A stretch of DNA of 64,000 nucleotides from an uncultured Bacteroidales bacterium (GCA_902768435.1 CACXLJ010000013.1:1-64000), one strand, 5' to 3'; counted from the stretch's first letter, positions 16,993 through 27,169 are shown. Notes: generated by a model from the letters alone, not told the origin. Translations and numbers: made by a program.

Positions 16993-17751
16993 TTATTGTT
17001 TATTAAACTTCTGATAAGTCACTAATTTCCGCAAAAAGCGAATTTGGTCTGCAAAGTAAATACTTTTTTCTGGAAAATTCAAATTTATGTTTTCAATAAT
17101 TACAAGAGCCTTGTCGTATTTGTGCCTTGAAATGTACATTTTTGCGAGGCTCTCGCTGAGCATAGAATCGTTGTAACTGCTTGGTTCACTGATGGGTGTG
17201 TCGGCAATTTCTTCAACTTCGTCTTGCTCGACATGGCTGTGAGCGGGCGATGGTGCGGCTTCAAATTCTTTTTGCTTTGATTGCTCGATGAAGCTGTTAA
17301 TGAGCTCATCTTCCTTGGTGAGCGGTGTCTGGGTGTCTTGTTCGCCGTTTTGTGCCGCGAGAATGTCGGCATAGTCGGGAGCGGGGTTGAAGATGGCGTT
17401 GCTGATGGCGTCGATCTCCTTTTGGCTGCTGTTGCCGTAGGAGTCGAGGAATTTGTCGATGGTGGCCTCGGTATCGAGTTCGACGGCAGGCATCTCGGGC
17501 GGATAGAAGTCGGCAAAGAGCTTGGCGTCGGCACCCAGGGTGAGTGCCAGTGCGTTGCGGTCGGCTGTGGCTATGGCGAGGCGGTCGAGCAGTTCGTCGT
17601 TGTCGTCAATGCCGTTGTTCCTGAGGTAGAGCAGGGCGGGCAGTGTGAAATAGGGGTATTTCTCCTGTGCCATGTTGAGCCATTGGCTTGGCACGGGAGC
17701 CTTGTCGTTGGCGAGGAACCGCTTGATGTCGTTGATAAATTCGTTGTCCAT
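16993..17751 (-). CDS. Conserved Bacteroidales protein between lptE and secG
   Basis: 252 residues from the ATG at 17751, 6 bp after the lptE stop codon. Residues of about 1-90 are helical and Leu/Ala-rich, the middle (95-190) is polar and Gln/Glu-rich and probably disordered, and the end (195-250) contains one TPR-like hairpin (AKMYISRHKYDKALVIIENI). No signal peptide or membrane segment. The position in the lptE-secG operon is conserved in Bacteroidales. A scaffold role in envelope or secretion assembly is possible but unproved. Confidence 0.8.
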   Translation of the reverse strand: MDNEFINDIKRFLANDKAPVPSQWLNMAQEKYPYFTLPALLYLRNNGIDDNDELLDRLAIATADRNALALTLGADAKLFADFYPPEMPAVELDTEATIDKFLDSYGNSSQKEIDAISNAIFNPAPDYADILAAQNGEQDTQTPLTKEDELINSFIEQSKQKEFEAAPSPAHSHVEQDEVEEIADTPISEPSSYNDSMLSESLAKMYISRHKYDKALVIIENINLNFPEKSIYFADQIRFLRKLVTYQKFNKQ

Positions 17752-17757
17752 AGTCAA

Positions 17758-18279
17758 TTACCAGTTGCCAAGGGTGGCGTTGAAGATGAGGTCTTTGAGG
17801 TCGTCGCAAATCTGGTTGCAGAGGTCGTCCTGCACATCGGTGAGCATCTGGTTGCTGTCGAAGTCGCGGTAGGCCGAGAAAGTCTGGTCGGTCGAGAGTG
17901 CGTCGTTCTTGTTGTCGCTATACTTGACGCGCACGGTGATGGTGAGTCGCGTCTGTGTGGCATAGGCATTCTCGCCCACGGCCTGGGGGGTGAGTGTGTA
18001 ACCAGTGATTTCGCCTTCCATGCGCAGGTCGGTGTTAGGTGTGTCGAGCACCTGCAAGCGGGTGTTTTGCGCCACCATGTCGGTGAGTTTGGTCTCGAAC
18101 AGCTGCTGCAGTGGCGGATAGACTAGGGCTGCGCGGATGGGGAAGTTGCTGAACGAGATGGTCTTGTAGGTGTTATAGTCGAGCGATGCACCGTTCAGGC
18201 TGTAGAACTTGGTGAAGGTGCATGCGTTGAGCATGAACAACAAGAGCAGAATGCCGCAGTATCGTGCAAGTGATTTCAT
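17758..18279 (-). CDS. lptE: LptE family LPS-assembly lipoprotein
   Basis: 173 residues. Lipoprotein signal peptide with lipobox LNAC near residue 19. The mature part matches the Bacteroidetes LptE family: a short beta-rich opening FYSLNGASLDYNTYKTISF, a long helix with PPLQQLFETKLTD, then strands of the DLRMEGEITGY type. LptE forms the plug of the LptD outer-membrane LPS translocon. Part of the envelope operon. Confidence 0.88.
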   Translation of the reverse strand: MKSLARYCGILLLLFMLNACTFTKFYSLNGASLDYNTYKTISFSNFPIRAALVYPPLQQLFETKLTDMVAQNTRLQVLDTPNTDLRMEGEITGYTLTPQAVGENAYATQTRLTITVRVKYSDNKNDALSTDQTFSAYRDFDSNQMLTDVQDDLCNQICDDLKDLIFNATLGNW

Positions 18280-18319
18280 AGTGCCGTGCGCTGTTAGTTG
18301 TTGTGTGACGATTGTGGGT

Positions 18320-19585
18320 TTATTGTGATTCGAGCCCGTACTCTTTGATTTTGCGGTACAGCGTGCGTTCTGAAATGTTCAGTTCCTCGGCGGTTTTCTT
18401 GCGTTTGCCCCGATTGCGGTTCAGCGCCTCGATGATGGTCTCGCGCTCGGTTTGTTCCAGGGTCTTGATCGAGGGGGTGGAGTCGATGTCGACAGCGTGC
18501 ACTTCGTGCGCCGAAACATTATCGTCGGTTTTCTCGATGTTGTAGGCTTTGCTCACTGGCTGTGTGGCTGTTGGCAATTGGGTTGCGTGCGGGGTGAGCT
18601 GCTTGGACTCGCGTTTGAGGGCTGCTACATCGGCATTGAGGTGCACTGGTATGTAGTTGCCTTGTTGCAAAGCGCTTTCAACATCATCGATCTGTTTTTG
18701 CAGCTTGTAAATGAGCTTGAAGAGGATCTCGCGTTCCTGATTGTACTCAAACTGGGAGTTTGCGCCGGCAACGATGGGCTTCATGTCGTCGGCAATGGCG
18801 GGCAGGTATCCCATCATCATGTCGCGGTTAATGGTGTTGCCTGATTCGAACAGGGCAATCTGCTCCACGACATTCTTGAGTTGCCTCACATTGCCGGGCC
18901 AGCGGTAGCCGAGAATGGCGTCTTTGGCGCTCTGGTCATACTCAACGGCTGGCATGCGGTGGTTGTCGGCAAAGTCGTTCGTGAACTTGCGTGTGAGCAG
19001 CCAAATGTCGTTGCCGCGCTCGCGCAGGGGCGGGATGCTGATCTGGACGGTCGAGAGACGGTAGAAGAGGTCTTCGCGGAACTTGCCGTCTTTCACGGCC
19101 TGTACCATGTCCTTGTTGGTGGCAGCCACGACGCGGATGTTGGTCTTCTTCACCTCGGAGGAACCCACTCTGATGTATTCGCCCGACTCCAGCACCCTGA
19201 GCAGGCGTGCCTGGGTGGTGAGGGGGAGTTCGGCCACCTCGTCGAGGAAGATGGTGCCGCCGTTGGCCTCCTCAAAATATCCCTTGCGCGACGCTATGGC
19301 ACCGGTGAAGGCGCCCTTCTCGTGCCCGAAGAGTTCGCTGTCGATAGTGCCTTCGGGGATTGCGCCGCAGTTCACGGCGATGTAATTGTTGTGCTTGCGT
19401 GCGCTGTTGGTGTGGATGATTTGCGGAAAAACCTCCTTGCCGGCACCGCTCTCGCCAAGGATGAGGACCGAGAGGTCGATGGGCGCCACCTGCAGTGCGC
19501 GTGATATTGCATTGTTGAGTGCTGGCGCATTGCCAATGATGGAAAAGCGCTGCTTGATTCGCAGTATGTCGGTGTCTTTAATCAT
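18320..19585 (-). CDS. Sigma-54-interacting transcriptional activator
   Basis: 421 residues. AAA+ domain near the N-terminus with Walker A GESGAGKE, the sigma-54 contact loop GAFTGA and Walker B around GGTIFLDEVAELP; C-terminal Fis-type HTH (ETIIEALNRNRGKRKKTAEEL to the end). There is no receiver or sensory domain before the AAA+ core (only about 20 residues), so activity is not controlled by a built-in sensor. It should open RpoN promoters; its targets are unknown. It lies between the acyltransferase and lptE genes, an order conserved in Bacteroidales. Confidence 0.9.
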   Translation of the reverse strand: MIKDTDILRIKQRFSIIGNAPALNNAISRALQVAPIDLSVLILGESGAGKEVFPQIIHTNSARKHNNYIAVNCGAIPEGTIDSELFGHEKGAFTGAIASRKGYFEEANGGTIFLDEVAELPLTTQARLLRVLESGEYIRVGSSEVKKTNIRVVAATNKDMVQAVKDGKFREDLFYRLSTVQISIPPLRERGNDIWLLTRKFTNDFADNHRMPAVEYDQSAKDAILGYRWPGNVRQLKNVVEQIALFESGNTINRDMMMGYLPAIADDMKPIVAGANSQFEYNQEREILFKLIYKLQKQIDDVESALQQGNYIPVHLNADVAALKRESKQLTPHATQLPTATQPVSKAYNIEKTDDNVSAHEVHAVDIDSTPSIKTLEQTERETIIEALNRNRGKRKKTAEELNISERTLYRKIKEYGLESQ

Positions 19586-19592
19586 AATGTCA

Positions 19593-20447
19593 TTACCATT
19601 TTTTCATTGAATAAGTCTTGTCTTTCAGAAACACACCCAGCGACTCGGGCGTGTCGTAGGCGCCATACACATCGGGCATGATGGGGTCGCCAATCGAAAC
19701 CCTGAAGGTGTCGCCCTTGCGGCGGAACACCTCGGCGGGCAGGCGCAGTGTGCGCAGTCGCCAGTCGACCATGCCCAGGAATGTGAACCAGGGGCTGTTG
19801 TGCCCGTGGAAGTAGATGGGGATGATGGGCACATTCAGTTTCTGGATGATGCGCATGATGGTGGGCTGCCAGGCGCGGTCTTGGATGCGCACACCCCAGG
19901 TCCACTTGAATTTCGACACTGCTCCGGCGGGGAAGAATCCGATGGGAGACCCTTCCTTCACATGTCGCAGGGCCTCGGCGATGCCCTTCATCGACACGGC
20001 ACGCTTGGCGGGATTGTCGCTCGCAAGCGCGTCAACATCGATGAAGTTGGGCCTCATGGCGCTGATGTGGTTCAGGAACATGTTCACCATCACCTTGAAG
20101 TCGGGGCGGCGTTCACCAATGATCTTGATGAGCATGATGCCGTCGAGTGCGCCAAAGGGGTGGTTTGAAACGGTGATGAAACCACCTTCGGGCAGGTTGT
20201 CGAGGATTTGCTCGTTCTTGATCTTGATGGTGATGTCGAGGTCTTTAAGCAGGCCTTGCACAAAGGGCACGCCGGGCGTGTGGCAGTTGTCGGCGTGAAT
20301 CTTGTTTACCTTGTCCATTGCCAGCAGTTTCATGCACCAGCGGCACAGTTTTTCCTTCCCGTCAAAGAAAGGAATCATTTTTCTTATGTCGTCATAATCC
20401 AGCACTGCGGGTTTTACCTCAAGTTGCTGTGATTGGGGATTATCCAT
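19593..20447 (-). CDS. Lysophospholipid acyltransferase family protein (PlsC-like)
   Basis: 284 residues. PlsC/LPLAT domain with the acyltransferase HX4D motif in TVSNHPFGALDGIM (about residues 91-104), the second block FFPAGAVS, and a later PIYFHGHNSPWF element. Members transfer acyl groups to lysophospholipids or ornithine lipids at the inner membrane; the N-terminal half resembles the hemolysin-like group of Bacteroidetes. First gene of the operon ending in secG. The sigma-54 gene starts 8 bp downstream. Confidence 0.85.
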   Translation of the reverse strand: MDNPQSQQLEVKPAVLDYDDIRKMIPFFDGKEKLCRWCMKLLAMDKVNKIHADNCHTPGVPFVQGLLKDLDITIKIKNEQILDNLPEGGFITVSNHPFGALDGIMLIKIIGERRPDFKVMVNMFLNHISAMRPNFIDVDALASDNPAKRAVSMKGIAEALRHVKEGSPIGFFPAGAVSKFKWTWGVRIQDRAWQPTIMRIIQKLNVPIIPIYFHGHNSPWFTFLGMVDWRLRTLRLPAEVFRRKGDTFRVSIGDPIMPDVYGAYDTPESLGVFLKDKTYSMKKW

Positions 20448-20513
20448 AGAGAAAAAGCATAAAAAAGAACCTTACCGTTCAGGCAGAGTTCTCAATAGTT
20501 CATAATCAGGTTG

Positions 20514-20521
20514 CAAATTTA
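20514..20521 (-). promoter_or_regulatory. -7 box (TAAATTTG) of the envelope operon
   Basis: Minus-strand TAAATTTG, 66 bp before the acyltransferase start. The -33 element is not evident. Confidence 0.45.
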
Positions 20522-20674
20522 GGAAATATTCGTGGAATAGGAATAGGAAGAAATATAAAAATATGTCAAAATGTCATATTTTCTTATTGGTGCCTCGCCC
20601 GCGTACAGAATGGTTGGAAAAAAATCAATAGTCATAATTCTAGGTTTAGTCCATAATATATCAAGAATTTTATA

Positions 20675-20682
20675 TATCTTTG
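20675..20682 (+). promoter_or_regulatory. -7 box (TATCTTTG) of the zinc-ribbon gene
   Basis: TATCTTTG 26 bp before the start codon at 20709 in an AT-rich leader. Confidence 0.6.
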
Positions 20683-20708
20683 CAAGATTAATGTTAAACA
20701 ATTGAATT

Positions 20709-22235
20709 ATGTCGTTTATCGCATGTCCTAATTGTGGGCATCAGTGCCCCGAGGGTTCACACTTCTGCAACCAGTGTGGAGCCCAGATAGCAGTGTCAGA
20801 CGAAGTGGAATGCCCAGCATGCCACAGCATGATACCAGCCGATTCTATCTTTTGTCCGGTGTGCCGTAACATGATGAAGAAATCATCACAGCAACAGTCC
20901 ATTAAGTTAGAAAAGACCGAGGTCAAGCCTGCAAGTAAGCCCAAGCGTGCTCCCATTGAGTTCGGCGCTCGCGAGGCGGTCACAGGAACTGCTGCCGGTG
21001 CTGCTCCTGCATCGACCCCGAACACCGGGTCGCCTGCGACGGGATCAACAGCAGACCAGACAACAGGTGGCGGCAAGAACTGGAAGCAGTACCTGATATT
21101 GGCTGGCATACTGGCCTTCCTCGCACTGTTTGTGTGGGTGCGTTGTTTCCGCAACTCGAAACCCGACCGTCAGCCCGAAGCCACAAACACTGAGACCGCG
21201 GCCAGCGTGAACAACTCGACCGACATTTTCAACCGGGCCCTTGAGGAGTATGCCCTGAAGGGTGACGGCGACAAGATTGCCTATGCCCTGCGACTGATGA
21301 ACAGCGAGGGTCAGCCCAGCGACAAGATTATGGGTGTGACCTACTTGAGCGAGGAGAACAACTCGTTCTATCGCATCTACACGCTCACCAAGAATGGCAG
21401 CCGTTGGGAAATAGAGCGCAACAAGCAGGAGTACATCAATGGCCGCAAGCTCATTTTTGACCCCGCCGAGATGCGCAGCGATGAAGTTCCCACTCAAAAG
21501 AACATCAATGGCAAGGAATACTTCTGCTACGCCTTCCTGAACATGCCTCAAAGCATGAATGGCAACGGTATCGTGACCATAGGACTGGTGGATGTGGAAA
21601 CGGGCAACATTGCCTCGAAGGTGAACTACGAGGGCGAGATTGTGGTGACCAGCGATGGTCAGCGTCAAATTATCGGTCGCAACACCAATGCCACCAACGG
21701 CATTCTTGACTCCCGCATCAAGGAGTATGCTCAGGGCATTGGCTACTTGCATATCCCCACCAAGGAGGAACTCGATGCCGAGAAGGAGGCTGCCGAGGAA
21801 GAAGCCGCCAAGAAGGAACTGGAAGGCCCCGCTAATGCCGACCGCCGCTGGCTGCACGACAATGCCGGCGCCCTTGAGGCGCTTGAGAGCGGTGAAGAGG
21901 TGCACACTGCTGTGACCAGCTACGACAAGAGCACGCCACTGTTCAAGGCCGAGGATTTCCAAAGCAAAATCAATAGTCCTGGTTATGTGGTGTTCTTGGG
22001 CAAGAACGGTGTGGTGTATGCTTTCAACAAGTCGACCGATGCCAACTTTGTGGTATATGCTGGCGGCAGCAAGGCCACGCAGATTGGCTTTGAGAACTCG
22101 GAGAAAGGCATCCTGAACATTCGCACCGCTAATGGCGGCCGACTGCAATATGACCTGGTGAACCACACCATCAAGAAGCGTGGCGGCGATGCCAGCGACA
22201 ATAGCAAGCCTGCAGAGGTGAAACGCGAAGAATAA
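20709..22235 (+). CDS. Double zinc-ribbon membrane protein
   Basis: 508 residues. Two zinc ribbons at the N-terminus: CPNCGHQCPEGSHFCNQCG (about 7-25) and CPACHSMIPADSIFCPVC (about 36-53). A Thr/Ala/Pro-rich linker leads to one transmembrane segment (about 130-148, ILAGILAFLALFVWV), then a domain of about 350 residues that should lie outside the cytoplasm. The zinc ribbons are therefore cytoplasmic. A Glu/Ala-rich coiled-coil stretch (EEAAKKE) lies near residue 365. Function unknown. The next gene starts 8 bp downstream. A second protein of the same layout is at 59080. Confidence 0.8.
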   Translation: MSFIACPNCGHQCPEGSHFCNQCGAQIAVSDEVECPACHSMIPADSIFCPVCRNMMKKSSQQQSIKLEKTEVKPASKPKRAPIEFGAREAVTGTAAGAAPASTPNTGSPATGSTADQTTGGGKNWKQYLILAGILAFLALFVWVRCFRNSKPDRQPEATNTETAASVNNSTDIFNRALEEYALKGDGDKIAYALRLMNSEGQPSDKIMGVTYLSEENNSFYRIYTLTKNGSRWEIERNKQEYINGRKLIFDPAEMRSDEVPTQKNINGKEYFCYAFLNMPQSMNGNGIVTIGLVDVETGNIASKVNYEGEIVVTSDGQRQIIGRNTNATNGILDSRIKEYAQGIGYLHIPTKEELDAEKEAAEEEAAKKELEGPANADRRWLHDNAGALEALESGEEVHTAVTSYDKSTPLFKAEDFQSKINSPGYVVFLGKNGVVYAFNKSTDANFVVYAGGSKATQIGFENSEKGILNIRTANGGRLQYDLVNHTIKKRGGDASDNSKPAEVKREE

Positions 22236-22243
22236 CAACACCG

Positions 22244-22687
22244 ATGAGCCGAAATCTCGCTCAACTCATCGCCGCAAAGAAAGTGACCCCGCGGGTCATG
22301 GCACTGATGCAGCAGCCTGCCGTCGAGGCAATAGAGCAGTTGCGTGAAGGCTACAGCAACGATGCGGGTTTGCTCACCGACAAGTCGTTCGTGTTCAGCG
22401 ACGACATGAAAAGCGTGACGGTGATTCCTGCGGTTGGAGGCACGGCAACCGAGCGCGACGACATTCAGGCCTATGGCGATGCACTGCTCAATGCGCTCAT
22501 CAGCACTCCGGCATGCCCCAAGCGGCTCATGGCCATAGCGCAATCATGCATCAATGGCGAGATTGAAGAACTCGATGACTTGCTCTTGCAGCTCGAGAAG
22601 CGGGTGAGCAACACCATTTATGTTCCGCTCATTGTGATTGTGCTTGCATTGCTCGTGTTGTTGTGGTGCCTGAACCGCTTCGGCTAA
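22244..22687 (+). CDS. Small hypothetical tail-anchored protein
   Basis: 147 residues, not a recognised family. It is helical with a single hydrophobic segment at the very end (about 124-143, YVPLIVIVLALLVLLWCL), so it may be tail-anchored in the inner membrane with the bulk in the cytoplasm. It lies 8 bp after the zinc-ribbon gene and probably works with it. Confidence 0.7.
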   Translation: MSRNLAQLIAAKKVTPRVMALMQQPAVEAIEQLREGYSNDAGLLTDKSFVFSDDMKSVTVIPAVGGTATERDDIQAYGDALLNALISTPACPKRLMAIAQSCINGEIEELDDLLLQLEKRVSNTIYVPLIVIVLALLVLLWCLNRFG

Positions 22688-22714
22688 GATATGAACAACT
22701 AAAACAAATCCTAT

Positions 22715-23848
22715 ATGTCAGTAGAAATTAGAGAAATAAAGCCGGTGAAATCACAACTGCTCAAGTTTGTGCATTTCCCCATCGATGAGCTGTATCGCGA
22801 CAGCAAGTGCTATGTGCCTGCGCTCATTAGCGACGAACTGGGTACGCTGCTGCCCGACAAGAACCCGGCATTCGACTTTTGCGAGAGCGTCTACTACATG
22901 GCTTACCGCGACGGGAAACCTGTGGGCCGCATCGCCGGTATCATCAATCGTGTGGTGAACGAGCGCACCGGCAAGCAGGAAGGCCGCTTTGGCTATATCG
23001 ACTTCATCGACGACCAGGAGGTGGTGGATGCACTGATCGACGCCGTGGTGCAGTGGGCCAAGGGCAAGGGCATGAACACGCTCACAGGACCGCTGGGATT
23101 CACCGACATGGACCCCGAGGGTTGCCTTGTGGAGGGATTCGACGAACTGGGCACGCAGGCCACCATCTATAATTATCCCTATTACCACAAGCACTTTGAG
23201 CGACTGGGTTTTGCCAAAGATGCCGACTGGATTGAGTTCAAGATTAATGTGCCCAAGGAAATTCCCGAAAAGATGCAGCGCATAGCCGACATCGTGAAGT
23301 CGCGTTTCGGGCTGCGCACGGTGAGGTGCACAAGTCGCAAGGAACTGGTCGACAAGTATGGCAAAGCACTGTTCCGCCTCATCAATGAGGCCTACGACGA
23401 CCTGTTTGGCTACTGCCCGCTCACCGACAAGCAAATCGACCACTACATCAAGCAATATTTGCCTATGCTGCCCCTCGACCACATTTGTGTGATTGTCGAC
23501 AGCAACGATGTGCTGGTGGGCGTGGGCATTTCCATCCCTTCGCTCTCCAATGCACTCATCAAGTGCCGCGGCCGTTATCTGCCCATGGGCTGGTATCACC
23601 TGTTGCGCGCCATCCACAGCAAGACCAATATTGTGGACCTGATGCTGGTGGCCATCAAGCCCGAATACCAGAGCAAGGGCGTAAATGCATTGCTGTTTAC
23701 CGACCTCATTCCCGTGTTCAACGCTCATGGCTATGAGTATGCCGAGACCAATGTGGAGCTGGAGTCGAACCAGAATGTGCAAAAACAGTGGCAATACTTC
23801 GACCTGGTGCAGCACAAGCGCCGCAGGGCCTATACCAAAGAGATTTGA
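22715..23848 (+). CDS. GNAT-type N-acetyltransferase family protein
   Basis: 377 residues. The pattern is that of large GNAT-like proteins of Bacteroidetes, with [14 protein letters not shown] in the N-terminal half and a GNAT core in the C-terminal half ([20 protein letters not shown], the acetyl-CoA-binding region, then [17 protein letters not shown]). The substrate is unknown. It is followed after 38 bp by pgi on the same strand and may be co-transcribed. Confidence 0.8.
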   Translation: MSVEIREIKPVKSQLLKFVHFPIDELYRDSKCYVPALISDELGTLLPDKNPAFDFCESVYYMAYRDGKPVGRIAGIINRVVNERTGKQEGRFGYIDFIDDQEVVDALIDAVVQWAKGKGMNTLTGPLGFTDMDPEGCLVEGFDELGTQATIYNYPYYHKHFERLGFAKDADWIEFKINVPKEIPEKMQRIADIVKSRFGLRTVRCTSRKELVDKYGKALFRLINEAYDDLFGYCPLTDKQIDHYIKQYLPMLPLDHICVIVDSNDVLVGVGISIPSLSNALIKCRGRYLPMGWYHLLRAIHSKTNIVDLMLVAIKPEYQSKGVNALLFTDLIPVFNAHGYEYAETNVELESNQNVQKQWQYFDLVQHKRRRAYTKEI

Positions 23849-23886
23849 AACAAAATAACAATCAACAATCTAACGATATAAGAACT

Positions 23887-25215
23887 ATGAGTAATTCGAT
23901 TCAAGTTTTTAATAAGTATGCATTCGGTGAAGTCACCGAGCAGCAAGTGAACGCTATGATGCCCGAGGCCGAGCAGGCACTCGAAGTGCTGGAGAAGGGG
24001 AGTGGCGCAGGCAATGATTTCCTGGGCTGGCTGCATCTGCCCAGCAGCATCACCGCCGAGGAACTGGCCGACATTGAGGAAACTGCCAGCAAGTTGCGCA
24101 CCACATGCGAGTATGTGGTGGTGGTGGGTATCGGCGGCAGTTATCTGGGCGCCAAGGCTGCCATCGAGGCACTGAGTGACTGCTTTGCCCCCTATAAGGC
24201 CGAGCACACCGCCAAAGTGCTCTTTGCCGGCAATAACATAGGCGAGGACTATCTGCACGACCTGATGACGCTGCTCACCGACCGCCGCTTTGGCATCGTG
24301 GTGATTTCCAAGTCGGGAACAACCACCGAGCCTGCCATCGCCTTCCGTCTGCTCAAGGACCTGCTCGAGAAGCAGGTGGGCAAGGCCATTGCCTCGAAGC
24401 GCATCGTGGCTATCACCGATGCCCGCAAGGGTGCTTTGCGCAACCTCGCAACTCAAGAGGGCTACAAGACCTATGTGATTCCCGACAATGTGGGCGGCCG
24501 TTTCTCGGTGCTCACGCCAGTGGGCCTGCTGCCCATTGCTATCGCGGGCTTCGACATCAAGGAACTCGTGGCAGGCGCTGTAGAGGTAGAGCAAGGCTGC
24601 AACTGCGCCATTCTCACCTATGCCGCCACACGCAATGCCCTGTATCGCGCTGGCAAGAAGATTGAGTTGCTGGTCAACTTCAATCCCAAGCTGCATTACC
24701 TGGCTGAGTGGTGGAAACAGCTCTATGGCGAGAGCGAGGGCAAGGGCGGCAAGGGCATCTTCCCCGCAGCTGTCGACTTCTCGACCGACCTGCACTCGAT
24801 GGGTCAGTGGATTCAGGATGGCGAGCGCACCATCTTCGAGACCGTCATCTCGGTGGGCGAACAGCAGAACCGCGTGATTATCCCGCACGATGAGGCCGAC
24901 CTCGACGGGCTCAACTACATTGCCGGCAAGGATGTGGACTATGTGAACAAGATGGCCGAACTCGGCACTCGCCTTGCGCATGTCGACGGCGGCGTGCCCA
25001 ACCTGCTCATCACTGTGCCCGCACTCACCGAGCGTTACCTGGGCATGCTGCTCTACTTCTTTGAGAAGGCTTGTGGCGTGAGCGGCTATATGCTGGGCGT
25101 GAATCCCTTTGACCAGCCCGGCGTGGAAGCCTACAAGAAGAATATGTTTGCCTTGCTCAGCAAGCCTGGCTACGAAGAGGCAAGTGCTGCCTTGCAGGAG
25201 AAACTGCGTCGCTAA
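23887..25215 (+). CDS. pgi: Glucose-6-phosphate isomerase
   Basis: 442 residues from the ATG at 23887 (MSNSIQVFN), the usual length for the short bacterial form (Bacillus/Bacteroides type). It interconverts glucose-6-phosphate and fructose-6-phosphate in the cytoplasm. Signature stretches include [35 protein letters not shown] and [15 protein letters not shown], the last with the catalytic Lys region. A longer in-frame opening at 23788 overlaps the upstream gene and is rejected. Confidence 0.95.
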   Translation: MSNSIQVFNKYAFGEVTEQQVNAMMPEAEQALEVLEKGSGAGNDFLGWLHLPSSITAEELADIEETASKLRTTCEYVVVVGIGGSYLGAKAAIEALSDCFAPYKAEHTAKVLFAGNNIGEDYLHDLMTLLTDRRFGIVVISKSGTTTEPAIAFRLLKDLLEKQVGKAIASKRIVAITDARKGALRNLATQEGYKTYVIPDNVGGRFSVLTPVGLLPIAIAGFDIKELVAGAVEVEQGCNCAILTYAATRNALYRAGKKIELLVNFNPKLHYLAEWWKQLYGESEGKGGKGIFPAAVDFSTDLHSMGQWIQDGERTIFETVISVGEQQNRVIIPHDEADLDGLNYIAGKDVDYVNKMAELGTRLAHVDGGVPNLLITVPALTERYLGMLLYFFEKACGVSGYMLGVNPFDQPGVEAYKKNMFALLSKPGYEEASAALQEKLRR

Positions 25216-25260
25216 GGTCGCGCTTCAAGGCACTAATATTCACAACAATATCAAGAGCGT

Positions 25261-25297
25261 GAGGTCCTGCATTGCAGGGCCTCATTCTTTCTTTTAT
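25261..25297 (+). terminator. Terminator after pgi
   Basis: Stem GAGGTCCTGCA/TGCAGGGCCTC (25261-25271, 25273-25283) with one G-U pair and an almost absent loop, then ATTCTTTCTTTT. It lies 46 bp after the pgi stop codon. Confidence 0.7.
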
Positions 25298-25330
25298 GTG
25301 TTAACTGTTTTCCATGTGAATAATAAGTAG

Positions 25331-25338
25331 TAACTTTG
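25331..25338 (+). promoter_or_regulatory. -7 box (TAACTTTG) of the MATE gene
   Basis: TAACTTTG 29 bp before the start codon at 25368. Confidence 0.6.
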
Positions 25339-25367
25339 CCCCGATTTTTCAAAAAGCAAAGTCAAGA

Positions 25368-26738
25368 ATGAGCCAAGCTGAACGACTGAACGAACTAGCC
25401 AATGCCCCTGTGGGACGCCTGCTGTGGAAATACAGCGTGCCTGCCGTGGTGGGCATTGTGGTGATGTCACTCTACAACATCATCGACCGCATCTTCATCG
25501 GCCAGGGCGTGGGTCCCGATGCCATTGCCGGCCTTGCCATCACCTTCCCGGTGATGAATGTGAGTGCGGCCTTTGGCGTGCTGGTGGGCGTGGGTGCCGC
25601 CTCACGCATTTCCATTGTGCTGGGCAGGGGTCACAAGCGCATGGCCGAGCACATATTGGGCAACAGCATCGTGATGACGCTGGTGTTCGGCACCTTCTAC
25701 ATCGCCATGTTCGGCATTTTCATGGATCCCATCTTGCGCCTGTTCGGGGCAAGCGATGTGTCGTTGCCTTATGCGCGCGACTTCATGATGTGGATATTGC
25801 CAGGCCTCATATTCAACAACCTCACTTATTCTTTTAATAATGTGATGCGAGCCACGGGCTATCCCACCAAGGCCATGGTCACTATGTTTATCGGTGCAGG
25901 CCTGAATATCATTTTAGCCCCGATATTCATTTTCTGGTTCCAGTGGGGAATCAAGGGTGCCGCCATTGCCACCGATATTGCTATGGGCACTTCGATGTTG
26001 TTTGTCATGGCGCACTTCTTCAACAAGAAGAGCCTGTTGCACTTCACACCGGGCACCTATCGCCTGCGTGCCGATGTGCTGATGCCCATCTTTGCCATTG
26101 GTGCCGCCCCGTGCATTGTGAACACGGCCGGTTGCGTGATTAATGCGGTCATCAACCACAAGGTGTTTGACTACGGTGGCGATGCGGCCGTGGCGGCCAT
26201 CAGCATCTTCACTTCGGTCACGGGTTTGCTGGTTACTTTTGTGATTGGTGTCTGTCAAGGCATGCAGCCCATTGTGGGCTATAACTATGGTGCACGACGC
26301 TATAATCGCCTCAAGCGCGCCTTTTGGCTCTCGGTGGGCGTGTGCACACTCATCTGTGCTTTGGGCAGCATCACCTGCGAGGTGGCACCAGGCCTGATTG
26401 CGCGCCTGTTCACCACCGACGGCCCCCTCATTCGCGAGACCATCAACGCCCTGCATCTCACCATCTGGATGTTTTGGGCGGTAGGGTTCCAGATTGTCGC
26501 CACCAACTTCTTCCAGTCGATAGGCGAGGCAGGGAAGTCCATTTTCATGAGCCTCACGCGCCAGGTCATCTTCTTGCTGCCCCTGCTGTTCACACTGCCC
26601 TCGTTGTGGCAACTCAACGGCGTGTGGCTCTCCTTCCCCATCAGCGACATGTTTGCCACCCTCGTGGCCGCCATCCTTGTGTGGATAGAAGTCCGCAAAA
26701 TCAACACCTGGGTCCGCCCCCAGCCCTCCACCAACTAA
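25368..26738 (+). CDS. MATE family efflux transporter
   Basis: 456 residues, twelve predicted transmembrane helices in two six-helix MatE halves. The N-terminal half has IIDRIFIGQGVGPDAIAGL and the second half GMQPIVGYNYGARRYNRLK, both typical. MATE pumps export cationic drugs or metabolites with sodium or proton exchange. Monocistronic between the pgi terminator and a convergent gene. Substrate unknown. Confidence 0.92.
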   Translation: MSQAERLNELANAPVGRLLWKYSVPAVVGIVVMSLYNIIDRIFIGQGVGPDAIAGLAITFPVMNVSAAFGVLVGVGAASRISIVLGRGHKRMAEHILGNSIVMTLVFGTFYIAMFGIFMDPILRLFGASDVSLPYARDFMMWILPGLIFNNLTYSFNNVMRATGYPTKAMVTMFIGAGLNIILAPIFIFWFQWGIKGAAIATDIAMGTSMLFVMAHFFNKKSLLHFTPGTYRLRADVLMPIFAIGAAPCIVNTAGCVINAVINHKVFDYGGDAAVAAISIFTSVTGLLVTFVIGVCQGMQPIVGYNYGARRYNRLKRAFWLSVGVCTLICALGSITCEVAPGLIARLFTTDGPLIRETINALHLTIWMFWAVGFQIVATNFFQSIGEAGKSIFMSLTRQVIFLLPLLFTLPSLWQLNGVWLSFPISDMFATLVAAILVWIEVRKINTWVRPQPSTN

Positions 26739-26776
26739 TCACAGCAATGGGCGGGTGATTTGTTATTGGGGGATTG

Positions 26777-27169
26777 TTATTTTAGGTAGCCTTTGCCTTT
26801 GCACTTGCGGCAAGTGATGAGGTCGATGTCAATCTCTCCTATGTTTTCGTTTTTTGTACCTCCACATGTGGGGCAAACCTTAACTGGGCGCAAATATTTC
26901 TGTGATACCCAGCCGTCTCTTTCGTCACCGCCCCATTCCTGTGGTCCGTTGATGAGACAGAATCCATTCTTCTTCTGCCCACAATCCAACACGACATCGC
27001 CTTTTGACATCTGCCGTTTGTGGCCGGCACCATCATCCATGACGGGGTATTTGATGCCAGCTCCAGTGCGAATGTTCACATGATTGCCAGTGCACACATA
27101 GCCTTTTTGCTGTGCATTTACGGTAAAGATTGTCAATATCGCAATCAATAAGAGTGTCAGTTTTTTCAT
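26777..27169 (-). CDS. Secreted SH3b protein with a DnaJ-type zinc-finger tail
   Basis: 130 residues. Signal peptide about 1-19 (VNA-Q). Residues of about 22-92 form a bacterial SH3 domain (GNHVNIRTGAGIKYPVM, GWVSQKYL). The tail has a CPTCGGT...CRKCKGKG pair (residues of about 98-127), the half-site pattern of the DnaJ cysteine-rich zinc finger. SH3b domains bind peptidoglycan or other periplasmic ligands; coupling to a DnaJ-like zinc site is unusual. Function unknown. Confidence 0.75.
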   Translation of the reverse strand: MKKLTLLLIAILTIFTVNAQQKGYVCTGNHVNIRTGAGIKYPVMDDGAGHKRQMSKGDVVLDCGQKKNGFCLINGPQEWGGDERDGWVSQKYLRPVKVCPTCGGTKNENIGEIDIDLITCRKCKGKGYLK

